A stretch of DNA of 35,685 nucleotides from Fusobacterium sp. IOR10. GTDB lineage: Bacteria; Fusobacteriota; Fusobacteriia; Fusobacteriales; Fusobacteriaceae. The stretch is from assembly GCF_010367435.1 (NCBI RefSeq), contig NZ_WJWY01000022.1, forward strand, positions 1 to 35,685, given 5' to 3'. The notes below the pieces were generated by a model. It searched no databases. It was not told the origin of the DNA and worked only from the letters and a program-made list of their open reading frames with translations. Position numbers and translations under genes: made by a program. Shown piece by piece: positions 7,738 through 15,566 of the stretch; position 1 is the first letter of the stretch, and every line of letters starts with the position of its first letter.

Positions 7738-7766
7738 ATTATACATTATATCATCATATAATTCAA
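7738..7766 (-). promoter_or_regulatory. Promoter of the AEC carrier gene
   Basis: On the minus strand TTGAAT (7766-7761), 17 bases, TATAAT (7743-7738). A 6-bp inverted repeat, TTCAAT and ATTGAA with an 8-base gap (7762-7781), overlaps the -35 and could be an operator. Confidence 0.55.
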
Positions 7767-7781
7767 TTAATATTTATTGAA

Positions 7782-8474
7782 CTATATGTCACTTAATACT
7801 TTTATAACTTTTCCAACAGCCTTAAAATTTTCACCAGGGCCAATGTAAATTGGAGTATAGTTTGGATTATCGCTAATTAGAGCAACATAATTTTGTGTTA
7901 TCTTTAACCTCTTTACATAGGCTTGATCATCTATAAAAAAAGCACCAATTTCTCCATTTTTTATTTCCACATCTTTTTTACAAATAATAATTGAATTATC
8001 TTTAATTGTAGGTTCCATTGAATCTCCAACTACATTAACAGCAAAAATATTATTATCCCTATTGTTAATACCAGGTAATATAATATAATCTTCAATTTCT
8101 TCAGTTGCAAAGGCTCCAATTCCAGCTGAAATCCTTTCAAATAGTGGAATAGAATTTGAGGAATCCTCTTTAGAAGGAGAATAAACCTCTTTTTCTTTAG
8201 AATTAAGTTTGTTATTTAATTCATCCATCATATTAATAATAAGTTTAGGAGTTCTTTCTATTGCAGCTAAATAAAAAAGATAATTTTTATCTTGTTTATT
8301 TAGGTTTAATCCCTCTGATATTTTTTCTAGAATCTCTTCACTAGGTGGATTTTTAACTTCTCCTCTTTCTATGGAATTAAAATAAGATTGAGTTATATTA
8401 ATAAGTTTTGAAAATTTATTTTGACTAAGTCCTAATTCAAGTCTCTTTTCTTTTAAAAATCTAATGAAAGTCAT
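7782..8474 (-). CDS. CI/LexA-like repressor: XRE helix-turn-helix plus S24 self-cleaving domain
   Basis: 230 residues. Residues 1-65 form an XRE-type helix-turn-helix (LGLSQNKFSKLINITQSYFNSIERG). After a linker (about 70-107) comes an S24 peptidase domain with cleavage dipeptide Ala117-Gly118 (ISAGIGAF), nucleophile Ser152 (GDSMEPT) and general-base Lys188 (AYVKRL). All parts needed for RecA-stimulated self-cleavage appear intact, so it should be a damage-responsive repressor. It is divergent from a 70-aa orphan and both promoters contain related TATAGT/ACTATA words. No other phage gene is nearby, so it may be a free-standing regulator or a prophage leftover. RBS GGAGG precedes the ATG. Confidence 0.85.
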   Translation of the reverse strand: MTFIRFLKEKRLELGLSQNKFSKLINITQSYFNSIERGEVKNPPSEEILEKISEGLNLNKQDKNYLFYLAAIERTPKLIINMMDELNNKLNSKEKEVYSPSKEDSSNSIPLFERISAGIGAFATEEIEDYIILPGINNRDNNIFAVNVVGDSMEPTIKDNSIIICKKDVEIKNGEIGAFFIDDQAYVKRLKITQNYVALISDNPNYTPIYIGPGENFKAVGKVIKVLSDI

Positions 8475-8488
8475 GTAAAACCTCCTAT

Positions 8489-8532
8489 CTATAATTATAG
8501 TTAATTATACTATAGATGGATATATATTTCAA
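8489..8532 (-). promoter_or_regulatory. Promoter and likely self-operator of the S24 repressor
   Basis: On the minus strand TTGAAA (8532-8527), 17 bases, TATAAT (8509-8504). A perfect 12-bp palindrome CTATAATTATAG lies at 8489-8500, and a TATAGT...ACTATA inverted repeat (8496-8501 and 8509-8514) overlaps the -10. This is the expected layout for autorepression. Confidence 0.55.
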
Positions 8533-8548
8533 GTTTTAGATAAAACTA

Positions 8549-8598
8549 TTGACAATATAAGATAAAAATTGTAGAATACTTACATATAGTTATAGATA
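8549..8598 (+). promoter_or_regulatory. Promoter of the 70-aa orphan with operator-like words
   Basis: TTGACA (8549-8554), 17 bases, TAGAAT (8572-8577): a near-consensus promoter. TATAGT (8585-8590) and TATAGAT (8591-8597) just after the expected start site repeat words found at the repressor's own promoter (8496-8501 and 8511-8517), suggesting shared control by the S24 repressor. Confidence 0.5.
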
Positions 8599-8621
8599 GC
8601 TTATAAAAGTGGAGGATATTT

Positions 8622-8834
8622 ATGAAAATACTTGTGAAAAACAAAAAATGGAATATATCTTTTCAAACAAGAGTTTTGATTTGTGATATTAAAGAAAATA
8701 ATGGTATTTTTAGTATTTATTTTCAATATAATGGAAATAATATAACAATAAAAAGTAAAAATATAGATAATACTTTAAAGTATTTAGATGAGATTTTTAA
8801 AAAAGAAACTAAAAAAATAAAACAAAATTTTTAA
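8622..8834 (+). CDS. Small uncharacterised protein, probable S24-repressor target
   Basis: 70 residues, basic (many Lys, few acidic residues), no membrane segment, no cysteine cluster and no family I recognise. The pattern suggests a short beta-rich N-terminal part (alternating hydrophobic residues up to about 48) and a C-terminal amphipathic helix (NTLKYLDEIFKKETKK). GTGGAGG lies seven bases before the ATG, a strong promoter precedes it and a strong terminator follows, so it is very likely a real gene. Its divergent, operator-sharing arrangement with a CI/LexA-type repressor suggests that it is induced by DNA damage. The function is unknown. Confidence 0.65.
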   Translation: MKILVKNKKWNISFQTRVLICDIKENNGIFSIYFQYNGNNITIKSKNIDNTLKYLDEIFKKETKKIKQNF

Positions 8835-8837
8835 ATA

Positions 8838-8876
8838 AAAAAAAGAAGTTATATTTAAATATAACTTCTTTTTTTG
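8838..8876. terminator. Bidirectional terminator, orphan gene / cobQ
   Basis: A long perfect palindrome centred at 8856/8857 (arms at least 14 bp, AAGAAGTTATATTT and its complement), with A-tract before and T-tract after. It serves both convergent genes. Confidence 0.8.
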
Positions 8877-8884
8877 TAGAAAAA

Positions 8885-10381
8885 CTATTTTAAAATTTTG
8901 TATATAGCCTTCATATCCAAGTGACTTCTCATTACCTTTGCAAGTCTTCTGTATTCCTTTTCTTTAAAGGATTCTAAACTCATATAATCATAAATAGGTT
9001 CTAGTCCTTTTTTTGCTCTTATTTTATTTAATAATTTTCTTGTGAATTTAGCAGAATCAAAAATACCATGAATATAAGTTCCAATAATATTATCTTTACA
9101 AAGGATACTGAAATCTTTTTCAGGAACTACTGAACAGGAATTATCTCCAGTTGTAATACCTTGGTGTAATTCATATCCACTAACTTTTAACCCATCAAAA
9201 CCTTCTAGTATACCAGTACAGTTAGCTAAAGTTCTAGAAATTTGTTTAGTATATTTTTCAGTTTCCATCTTAGTTTTCATGTTGAAAAATCCAAGACCTT
9301 CAATTTTTAAATAACTACTTTCAACTTGAGATAAGTCTTTAATTGTTTTACCTAACATTTGAAAACCACCATGTATACCAACAATAACCTTTCCTTCCTT
9401 TGCAAGGGATAAGATTTTTTTAGTTATATGTCTTTCTTTAATTATACTGTAGTCATAAATAGCATTTTTACTTCCAGGTAGTATGATCATATCAAAATTT
9501 TCATTTAAGTCCTCAGCTCTATCCACGTAAACTAAGTTAACATCATCATACATTAAAAAAGAATTAAAATCAGTTGAGTTTGATAATTTTCCAAATTGTA
9601 TAACAGCTATATTGATATCTTTAACTTCTTTCTTTTCTTTAGCATTGAATATATAACTATCCTCATCTTCAATATGAATATCAAAATAAGGTATAACTCC
9701 TAAACATGGAACAGAGATATTTTCTTTTTGCAAAACATCATCTAACATTTTGATACCCTTTTCCAAAAGAGAAAGGTCTCCTCTAAACTTATTGATAATA
9801 TAACCTTTAATTTTTTTTCTATCAGATTTTCTAAGAAGCATTATAGTTCCATAAATTGAAGCAAAAACTCCTCCTCTTTCAACATCAGCAATTAGAACAA
9901 CAGGGGCATTTACAGCAGAGGCAATTCCCATATTTGCTATGTCCATTGATCTTAAATTTATTTCAGCTGGGCTTCCAGCTCCTTCCAAAACTCCAATGTC
10001 ATAGTTAGATTGTATTTTAAAATAATTTTGTATAGCGATTTCTCTAAATCTCTTATAATTTTTATAATATTCAGCAGCATTCATATTTTTAAATGCTTTT
10101 CCTTCTAAAATAACTTGAGAACAATCATCTTCCCCTGTTGGTTTCAAAAGAATGGGATTCATAAAAGCCTTAGGTGTTGTATTAGCTGCCTCAGCTTGAA
10201 CAACCTGAGCTCGACTCATTTCAAATCCATCAACATCAACATATGAATTTAAGGCCATATTTTGAGATTTAAAGGGAGAAACTTTGTAACCGTCTTCAGC
10301 AAATATCCTGCATAATCCAGCAGTAAGTATAGTTTTTCCAACTGAAGATCCAGTTCCTTGTAACATTATTTTTTTATGCAT
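8885..10381 (-). CDS. cobQ: Cobyric acid synthase, glutaminase Cys apparently replaced by His
   Basis: 498 residues, normal CobQ/CbiP length. The family amidates four side chains of adenosylcobyrinate a,c-diamide using ATP and glutamine. The N-terminal synthetase half is canonical: GTGSSVGKT at 9-17, MALNSYVDVDGFEMSRAQ, MNPILLKP, GAGSPAEINL. In the C-terminal class I glutaminase domain the normal GICGG nucleophile segment reads GIHGGFQMLG: codon 337 is CAT (bases 9373-9371), not a Cys codon. The downstream His motif GTYIHGIF is kept. Loss of the Cys should abolish glutamine use unless ammonia substitutes. The start at 10381 has GAGGTG upstream; an ATG at 10393 overlaps that RBS. No other cobalamin gene is in the window. 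Confidence 0.85.
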   Translation of the reverse strand: MHKKIMLQGTGSSVGKTILTAGLCRIFAEDGYKVSPFKSQNMALNSYVDVDGFEMSRAQVVQAEAANTTPKAFMNPILLKPTGEDDCSQVILEGKAFKNMNAAEYYKNYKRFREIAIQNYFKIQSNYDIGVLEGAGSPAEINLRSMDIANMGIASAVNAPVVLIADVERGGVFASIYGTIMLLRKSDRKKIKGYIINKFRGDLSLLEKGIKMLDDVLQKENISVPCLGVIPYFDIHIEDEDSYIFNAKEKKEVKDINIAVIQFGKLSNSTDFNSFLMYDDVNLVYVDRAEDLNENFDMIILPGSKNAIYDYSIIKERHITKKILSLAKEGKVIVGIHGGFQMLGKTIKDLSQVESSYLKIEGLGFFNMKTKMETEKYTKQISRTLANCTGILEGFDGLKVSGYELHQGITTGDNSCSVVPEKDFSILCKDNIIGTYIHGIFDSAKFTRKLLNKIRAKKGLEPIYDYMSLESFKEKEYRRLAKVMRSHLDMKAIYKILK

Positions 10382-10464
10382 AAAACACCTCATCTTAAAA
10401 CTTAGTTTATAAGTACTATTATAATATATATTTTCAAAAAAATAAAATATATTTTTAAAAAAAT

Positions 10465-10494
10465 AAAAAAATAGGAGAATTTTCTCCTATTTTA
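10465..10494 (-). terminator. Terminator after ptsI
   Basis: A 9-bp stem (ATAGGAGAA 10471-10479 with its complement 10482-10490). On the minus strand it is followed by a long T-rich tract, placed just after the ptsI stop at 10509 and before cobQ. Confidence 0.8.
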
Positions 10495-10508
10495 ATATAC
10501 AACAAAAT

Positions 10509-12239
10509 TTATTTTGTGTAGTGGAGATTGTTAAACTTTTTAATTTCTTCTAAAATTTCTTCAGAAGTTGACATAGCAAGAACTCTCTCAACTAATTCTT
10601 CACAAGATTTTTTATCAAGTGCCATTATATTTTTTTTGATTCTAGGAACAGAAATAGCAGACATTGAAAAAGAATCTAGTCCCATACCAAATAATATAGC
10701 AGTGGCATTTTCGTCCCCTGCAAATTCTCCACACATGGAAATACTTATATTTCCAGAATGTGCTCCATCAATGGCATATTTAATTGCTTGTAAAACAGCA
10801 GGATTATATGAATTATAAAGAGCAGATATTTTTTCATTTCCCCTGTCCACAGCAAGTGTATATTGAGTTAAATCATTAGTACCAATTGAGAAGAAATCAC
10901 ATTCTTTTGCAAAATGAGCAGCTCTAAGACAAACAGCAGGAGTTTCTACCATAATACCAAGTTGAATTTTTTCATCAAATTTTATTCCTTCTTTTCTTAA
11001 CTCTTCCTTACATTCTTCTAGAATAGCTCTAGATTTTCTAACTTCAGTAAGTGAAATAATCATAGGAAGCATTATTTTAATATATCCAAAGGCAGATGCT
11101 CTTAATAGAGCTCTAAATTGAGTTTTTAAAATTTCAGGTCTATCAAGGGAAATTCTTAAAGCTCTCCAACCAAGGAAAGGATTATCTTCTTTAGGAAGTT
11201 CCATGTAAGAAAGATTTTTATCTCCTCCAATATCCATAGTTCTAATTGTTACTGGTTTTCCTTCTAGAGCAGCAGCAACCTCTTTATAGGCTTGAAATTG
11301 TTCTTCTTCAGTTGGAAAGGAATCATTATTCATAAATAAAAATTCAGTTCTATAAAGTCCAATTCCTTGAGCACCATTTTTAAGTAATCCAGCCACATCT
11401 TTAGGAGAACCTATATTAGCCCAAGCTCCAACTTTAATTCCATCTTTAGATACAGCATCCTTATCCTTTAATTTTTTTAGAATTTCTTTTTCCTCTAAAA
11501 ACTCTTTTTGTTTTGCAGTGTATTTTTCAATTTCTTTTTCAGTTGGATTAACAATAACAGTTCCTTCTAAACCATCTACAATAATAGGAGTACCTCCTTT
11601 GCAATCTGTGCAAATAGAACCAGTTCCAACAACAGCAGGAAGTTCTAAAGATCTAGCCATTATAGAAGAGTGAGCTGTTTTTCCTCCAATTTCTGTTACG
11701 AAAGCAATAACATTATTCAAATCAAGTTGAGCAGTATCAGAAGGTGTAAGTTCCTTAGTTATTACAATGGAATTTTTTGGCAAAATTGATAGATCAACTA
11801 TTTCAGTTCCTGTAACATTAAATAACCATCTTTTCCCAATGTCTTTTAAGTCAGCAGCTCTTTCTCTTAGGTATGGATCTTCCAAATTACTTAACATTTC
11901 ACAGTAACCTGAAATACCTTGATTTAAAGCATTCTCAGCAGATATGTGATCATTTTCAATTAATTCTACAACCTCATCAAAAAGATCTTCATCTTCTAAT
12001 AATGTTATATGTCCATCAAATATAGTTGCCTTATCTTCACCTAATTTTTTAGCAGTTCTTTCTCTTATTGAAATTAATTGTTCTTTAGAAGCATCTCTTC
12101 CTTTTAATAACTTTGTTTTTTCAGCTTCAATATCCTCAATTGAATTAGTATTGATAACTAACTCATTTTCAAGATACAAAAATACTTTTCCTATTGAAAT
12201 TCCAGGAGAAGCTGGAATCCCGTGTATAAGTTTACTCAT
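10509..12239 (-). CDS. ptsI: PTS enzyme I (phosphoenolpyruvate-protein phosphotransferase)
   Basis: 576 residues, full length. It takes phosphate from PEP and passes it to HPr in the cytosol. Visible signatures: the phospho-His site GGKTAHSSIMAR with His190, the linker to the PEP-binding barrel, GIGLYRTEFLFM, and the C-terminal DLTQYTLAVDRGN with the catalytic GEFAG Cys segment (SMCGEFAG). The ATG at 12239 is preceded by GGAAGGGG. It lies downstream of ptsH, but a strong terminator hairpin sits in the 70-base gap and there is little room for a separate promoter, so its expression probably depends on read-through or on a promoter inside ptsH. Confidence 0.95.
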   Translation of the reverse strand: MSKLIHGIPASPGISIGKVFLYLENELVINTNSIEDIEAEKTKLLKGRDASKEQLISIRERTAKKLGEDKATIFDGHITLLEDEDLFDEVVELIENDHISAENALNQGISGYCEMLSNLEDPYLRERAADLKDIGKRWLFNVTGTEIVDLSILPKNSIVITKELTPSDTAQLDLNNVIAFVTEIGGKTAHSSIMARSLELPAVVGTGSICTDCKGGTPIIVDGLEGTVIVNPTEKEIEKYTAKQKEFLEEKEILKKLKDKDAVSKDGIKVGAWANIGSPKDVAGLLKNGAQGIGLYRTEFLFMNNDSFPTEEEQFQAYKEVAAALEGKPVTIRTMDIGGDKNLSYMELPKEDNPFLGWRALRISLDRPEILKTQFRALLRASAFGYIKIMLPMIISLTEVRKSRAILEECKEELRKEGIKFDEKIQLGIMVETPAVCLRAAHFAKECDFFSIGTNDLTQYTLAVDRGNEKISALYNSYNPAVLQAIKYAIDGAHSGNISISMCGEFAGDENATAILFGMGLDSFSMSAISVPRIKKNIMALDKKSCEELVERVLAMSTSEEILEEIKKFNNLHYTK

Positions 12240-12270
12240 TTTATAATTACCCCTTCCTTTGAAATAGAAT

Positions 12271-12301
12271 AAAAAAAGAGGGGAAGTTTAACTCCCCCTC
12301 T
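12271..12301 (-). terminator. Terminator or attenuator between ptsH and ptsI
   Basis: On the minus strand a GC-rich stem of about 10 bp (12301-12292 with 12286-12277, one G-U pair) is followed directly by seven T residues (12277-12271). It is a textbook intrinsic terminator sitting inside an operon, which would make HPr mRNA more abundant than enzyme I mRNA. Confidence 0.8.
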
Positions 12302-12309
12302 TACTTAAA

Positions 12310-12576
12310 TTAGTCTTTTAAATTAGCAAGAAGTTCAGTTAATTTAGTAACAGCCTCTTGTTCATCTGCACCATCAGCATAAACAACTACTTTAGTTCCC
12401 TTTTTTATACCTAGAGAAAGAAGCTTTAATAAAGAAGTTCCTTTAACTTTTTTCCCAGCTTCATTTTCAACTTCTATAGTTGAATCAAAAGTTTTAGCCA
12501 AGCTAACAAATTCGTTTCCAGGTCTAGTGTGAAGACCAGTTTCGTTTGTAATTTCAACAGTTTTACTATATGCCAT
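12310..12576 (-). CDS. ptsH: HPr phosphocarrier protein
   Basis: 88 residues. His16 in ETGLHTRPG is the site phosphorylated by enzyme I, with the conserved following Arg18. A Ser48 segment (KGTSLLKLLSLGI) lies where Firmicutes HPr carries the Ser46 regulatory site, although its surroundings differ from the Bacillus sequence, so kinase regulation is uncertain. It feeds the PTS, including presumably the EIICB encoded at 24328. The ATG at 12576 has GGAAGG upstream. It is first in the ptsHI operon, with a promoter about 80-100 bases upstream. Confidence 0.94.
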   Translation of the reverse strand: MAYSKTVEITNETGLHTRPGNEFVSLAKTFDSTIEVENEAGKKVKGTSLLKLLSLGIKKGTKVVVYADGADEQEAVTKLTELLANLKD

Positions 12577-12651
12577 AATTTCACCTTCCTAAAAAAATAT
12601 TAAATTATCACCTATTATATTTATAAACAAATCTCTTCAAACAGTACTAAT

Positions 12652-12680
12652 AGAATATATTATTTTTAAAAATTTGTCAA
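12652..12680 (-). promoter_or_regulatory. ptsH promoter
   Basis: On the minus strand a consensus TTGACA (12680-12675), 17 bases, TATTCT (12657-12652). It leaves a leader of about 70 bases before ptsH. Confidence 0.6.
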
Positions 12681-12751
12681 TAGAATAAGACATTATAAAT
12701 TTTAAAGAACTAAAAGTTATCCATGAGCGCTCAAAAAAAGAACAAATTTAA

Positions 12752-14560
12752 TTATTTTTTAAAATTAACTCTTCTATCTTTAATAGTTAAGAATCTTTTT
12801 CTTATTCTAATAAAATGAGGAGTAACTTCAACAAATTCATCATCAGTAATATAATCTAAGGCTTGTTCTAAACTTAAAATTCTAGGTGGAGCTAATTTAA
12901 TAGCATCATCATTTCCAGCAGATCTAGTATTAGTTAGTTTTTTAGTTTTACATGCATTAACAACTAAATCACTTTCTTTACTATGTTCTCCAATAACCAT
13001 TCCAGCATAAATGTCAGTTACAGGATTAATAAATAATACTCCTCTTTCTTGAATGGCATTTAATCCATAAGCTACAGAAGTTCCACTTTCACTTGCTATT
13101 AAAACACCTTTTTTTCTTTCATTAATTGGACCTTTAAATGGTTCAAAATCATAGAAAGAGTGATTCATTATTCCAGATCCTTTAGTATCAGTTAAGAATT
13201 CATTTCTATATCCAATAATTCCTCTTGCAGGAATTTTAAATTCTAAACGAGTGTATCCGTCTTGTCCTGGAACCATACTAATAAGTTCACCTTTTCTTGA
13301 ACCTAATTTTTCAATAACAACACCTGTGAAAGCTTCATCAATATCAATAATAGCTAGTTCAATAGGTTCATATTTTTTGCCATTAATAGTTTTAAATATA
13401 ACTTTTGGTTTAGAAACTTGAATTTCATAATTTTCTCTTCTCATATTTTCTAAAAGAATAGATAATTGAAGTTCTCCTCTACCTTTTACTGTAAATGAGT
13501 CTGGAGATTCAGTAGCTTCAACTCTAATACTTACATTATTTTGTAATTCTTTTTGAAGTCTATCCCAAATGTTTCTAGAAGTGATATATTTACCATCTTT
13601 TCCAGCAAAAGGGGATGTATTTACCATAAATGTCATAGAAAGAGTAGGTTCATCAATATCTATAAGTGGTAAAGCAACTGGATTTGCAACATCTGCCATA
13701 GTTTCTCCAATATCAAGATCAGACATACCAGCAATAGAGATAATTTCTCCAGCTACAGCATGATCAATTTCAACTTTTTTAAGACCTTCATAACCATAAA
13801 TTACAGAAACTTTACCTTTAACTTGAGTACCGTCTCTTTTTATAAGAATAATATCTTGATTTTTTTTAACTGTACCATTATGAATTCTACCTACAGCTAA
13901 TCTACCAACATAATTGTCATATTCAATATTAGTAATTAAAAATTGGAAAGGAGCTTCAGGATCTCCATCAGGATCGTTAACTTTTTCTAAAATAGTTTCA
14001 AATAAAGGTTGCATATCCACATCAGGATCTTCTATTTCTTTTTTAGCAAATCCAGCTTTTCCAGAAGCATAAAGAACTGGGAATTCAAGTTGATAATCAT
14101 TGGCATTTAATTCAATAAATAAATCATAAACCATGTATAAAACTTCTTCAGGTCTAGCATTAGGTTTATCTATTTTATTAACTACAACAATTGGTCTATG
14201 ACCTTGTTCTAAAGCTTTTTTCAAAACATATTTAGTTTGAGGCATAGGTCCTTCAAATGCGTCAACTAGTAAAATAACTGAATCAACCATTTTCATAATT
14301 CTTTGTACTTCCCCACCGAAATCTGCATGGCCAGGAGTATCAACTATATTTATTTTATAGTCTTTATACTTTAGTGATGCATTTTTAGAAAAAATTGTGA
14401 TTCCTCTTTCACGTTCAATGTCGTTAGAATCCATAACTCTTTCGTTAACTTTTTCAAGCTCATGACTTCCAAAAACCCCAGCTTGTTTCAACATACCATC
14501 AACAATAGTAGTTTTACCATGATCGACATGGGCAATAATTGCAATGTTCTTAATTTTCAT
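12752..14560 (-). CDS. typA: Ribosome-associated GTPase TypA/BipA
   Basis: 602 residues, standard length. A translation-factor GTPase of the EF-G family that acts on ribosomes in assembly and stress adaptation. Motifs: AHVDHGKTT near residue 10 (G1), [10 protein letters not shown] (G2), VDTPGHADF (G3), NKIDKP (G4) and a SGKAG segment (G5), followed by EF-Tu-like domain 2, EF-G-like domains and the BipA-specific C-terminal region (GESGT-type [19 protein letters not shown]). The ATG at 14560 follows GGAAGG. truB ends only 25 bases upstream, so the two are probably co-transcribed from the truB promoter. Confidence 0.95.
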   Translation of the reverse strand: MKIKNIAIIAHVDHGKTTIVDGMLKQAGVFGSHELEKVNERVMDSNDIERERGITIFSKNASLKYKDYKINIVDTPGHADFGGEVQRIMKMVDSVILLVDAFEGPMPQTKYVLKKALEQGHRPIVVVNKIDKPNARPEEVLYMVYDLFIELNANDYQLEFPVLYASGKAGFAKKEIEDPDVDMQPLFETILEKVNDPDGDPEAPFQFLITNIEYDNYVGRLAVGRIHNGTVKKNQDIILIKRDGTQVKGKVSVIYGYEGLKKVEIDHAVAGEIISIAGMSDLDIGETMADVANPVALPLIDIDEPTLSMTFMVNTSPFAGKDGKYITSRNIWDRLQKELQNNVSIRVEATESPDSFTVKGRGELQLSILLENMRRENYEIQVSKPKVIFKTINGKKYEPIELAIIDIDEAFTGVVIEKLGSRKGELISMVPGQDGYTRLEFKIPARGIIGYRNEFLTDTKGSGIMNHSFYDFEPFKGPINERKKGVLIASESGTSVAYGLNAIQERGVLFINPVTDIYAGMVIGEHSKESDLVVNACKTKKLTNTRSAGNDDAIKLAPPRILSLEQALDYITDDEFVEVTPHFIRIRKRFLTIKDRRVNFKK

Positions 14561-14585
14561 AAATTTCCTTCCTTGTAATATTTAA

Positions 14586-15452
14586 TTAATAATATTTATA
14601 CGCTTTTAATCTCTCTGAAATTACATTTGCAAGTCCTAAAAAAATGTTTGTTTCAGAATCATATACTCTATATAGTCCATCTTTTAAATCAGGTGTAATA
14701 AGAGTATTTCCATTTAAAAATAATTTTTTGTTTTTGTCTCCTGAAATTGAGAAATTTGGATAGTTAAAATATGTCTCAATATCATAGAGAAAAGAAAAAT
14801 CTTCTTTTTCTTTTAAAGATTCAATAGTTTCCAAAGTGAAACTTTTATCAATATTTTCATTTCCAACCTTTGTTCTAATTAAAGAAGTCATAGTTGCAAA
14901 TGTTTTTAAATCTTCACCTATATCATAAATAAGAGAACGAATATATGTTCCCTTTGAAACAACACATTTTATTTTTACTTTTTTTCCATTAAATTCTAGT
15001 AATTCTAGAGAGAATATAGATATATCCCTAGCTGCTCTTTCAATAGTTTCTCCTCTACGAGCTAACTCATAAAGTTTTTGACCATTAATTTTAATAGCAG
15101 AATACATTGGAGGAACCTGCTTAATATCCCCAACATAATTTTTTAAAACAGTTTCTAACTCTTCCTTTGTAATGGAAAAATTATCAACTTTATCTAAAGT
15201 TTTTCCTTGAATATCGTAAGTATCGGTTTTATAACCTAAATCGAATTCAGCTATATATTCTTTTTCTTTCTTTTCAATATCTTGTACTAATTTAGTAGCT
15301 TTTCCAACACATACTATTAAAACTCCAGTTGCAAGGGGATCTAATGTACCAGTATGTCCTATCTTTCTAATAGATAATATTTTACGAAGCTTCCTAATAA
15401 CATCAAAGGAAGTAATTCCTTGAGGTTTATTGATATTTATTATTCCATTCAA
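14586..15452 (-). CDS. truB: tRNA pseudouridine-55 synthase
   Basis: 288 residues. It converts U55 of tRNAs to pseudouridine. The N-terminus NGIININKPQGITSFDVI and the catalytic Asp segment HTGTLDPLATGVL are diagnostic; YSAIKINGQKLYELAR and the KGTYIRSLIYDIG motif follow. The start codon is TTG at 15452: the nearby ATG two bases downstream is in another frame and meets a stop at once. GGAG lies about ten bases upstream. It leads a unit with typA and has its own extended -10 promoter directly upstream, after the terminator of the preceding gene. Confidence 0.93.
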   Translation of the reverse strand: MNGIININKPQGITSFDVIRKLRKILSIRKIGHTGTLDPLATGVLIVCVGKATKLVQDIEKKEKEYIAEFDLGYKTDTYDIQGKTLDKVDNFSITKEELETVLKNYVGDIKQVPPMYSAIKINGQKLYELARRGETIERAARDISIFSLELLEFNGKKVKIKCVVSKGTYIRSLIYDIGEDLKTFATMTSLIRTKVGNENIDKSFTLETIESLKEKEDFSFLYDIETYFNYPNFSISGDKNKKLFLNGNTLITPDLKDGLYRVYDSETNIFLGLANVISERLKAYKYY

Positions 15453-15485
15453 AAAAAATCAACTCCATTTTTTAAGTTACAGATG

Positions 15486-15494
15486 ATTATACCA
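15486..15494 (-). promoter_or_regulatory. truB promoter, extended -10
   Basis: On the minus strand TGGTATAAT (15494-15486) is an extended -10 box about 30 bases before the truB start. No good -35 is seen, as is common with the TGn extension. Confidence 0.5.
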
Positions 15495-15516
15495 TAAAAT
15501 CAAGTATAATAAAATA

Positions 15517-15542
15517 AAAATAGAGAATAATTTCTCTATTTT
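15517..15542 (-). terminator. Terminator after the DUF4015 gene
   Basis: A stem of AAATAGAGA-type arms (15517-15526 with 15533-15542), followed on the minus strand by a T-rich run. It lies after the stop at 15567 and upstream of the truB promoter. Confidence 0.75.
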
Positions 15543-15566
15543 CAAGTTAATGTATAGTTTGTTTTA

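Noticed and set aside
7782..8834. Prophage region around the S24 repressor
   Set aside because: No integrase, capsid, replication or lysis genes and no attachment-site repeats nearby; only a repressor and one small gene.
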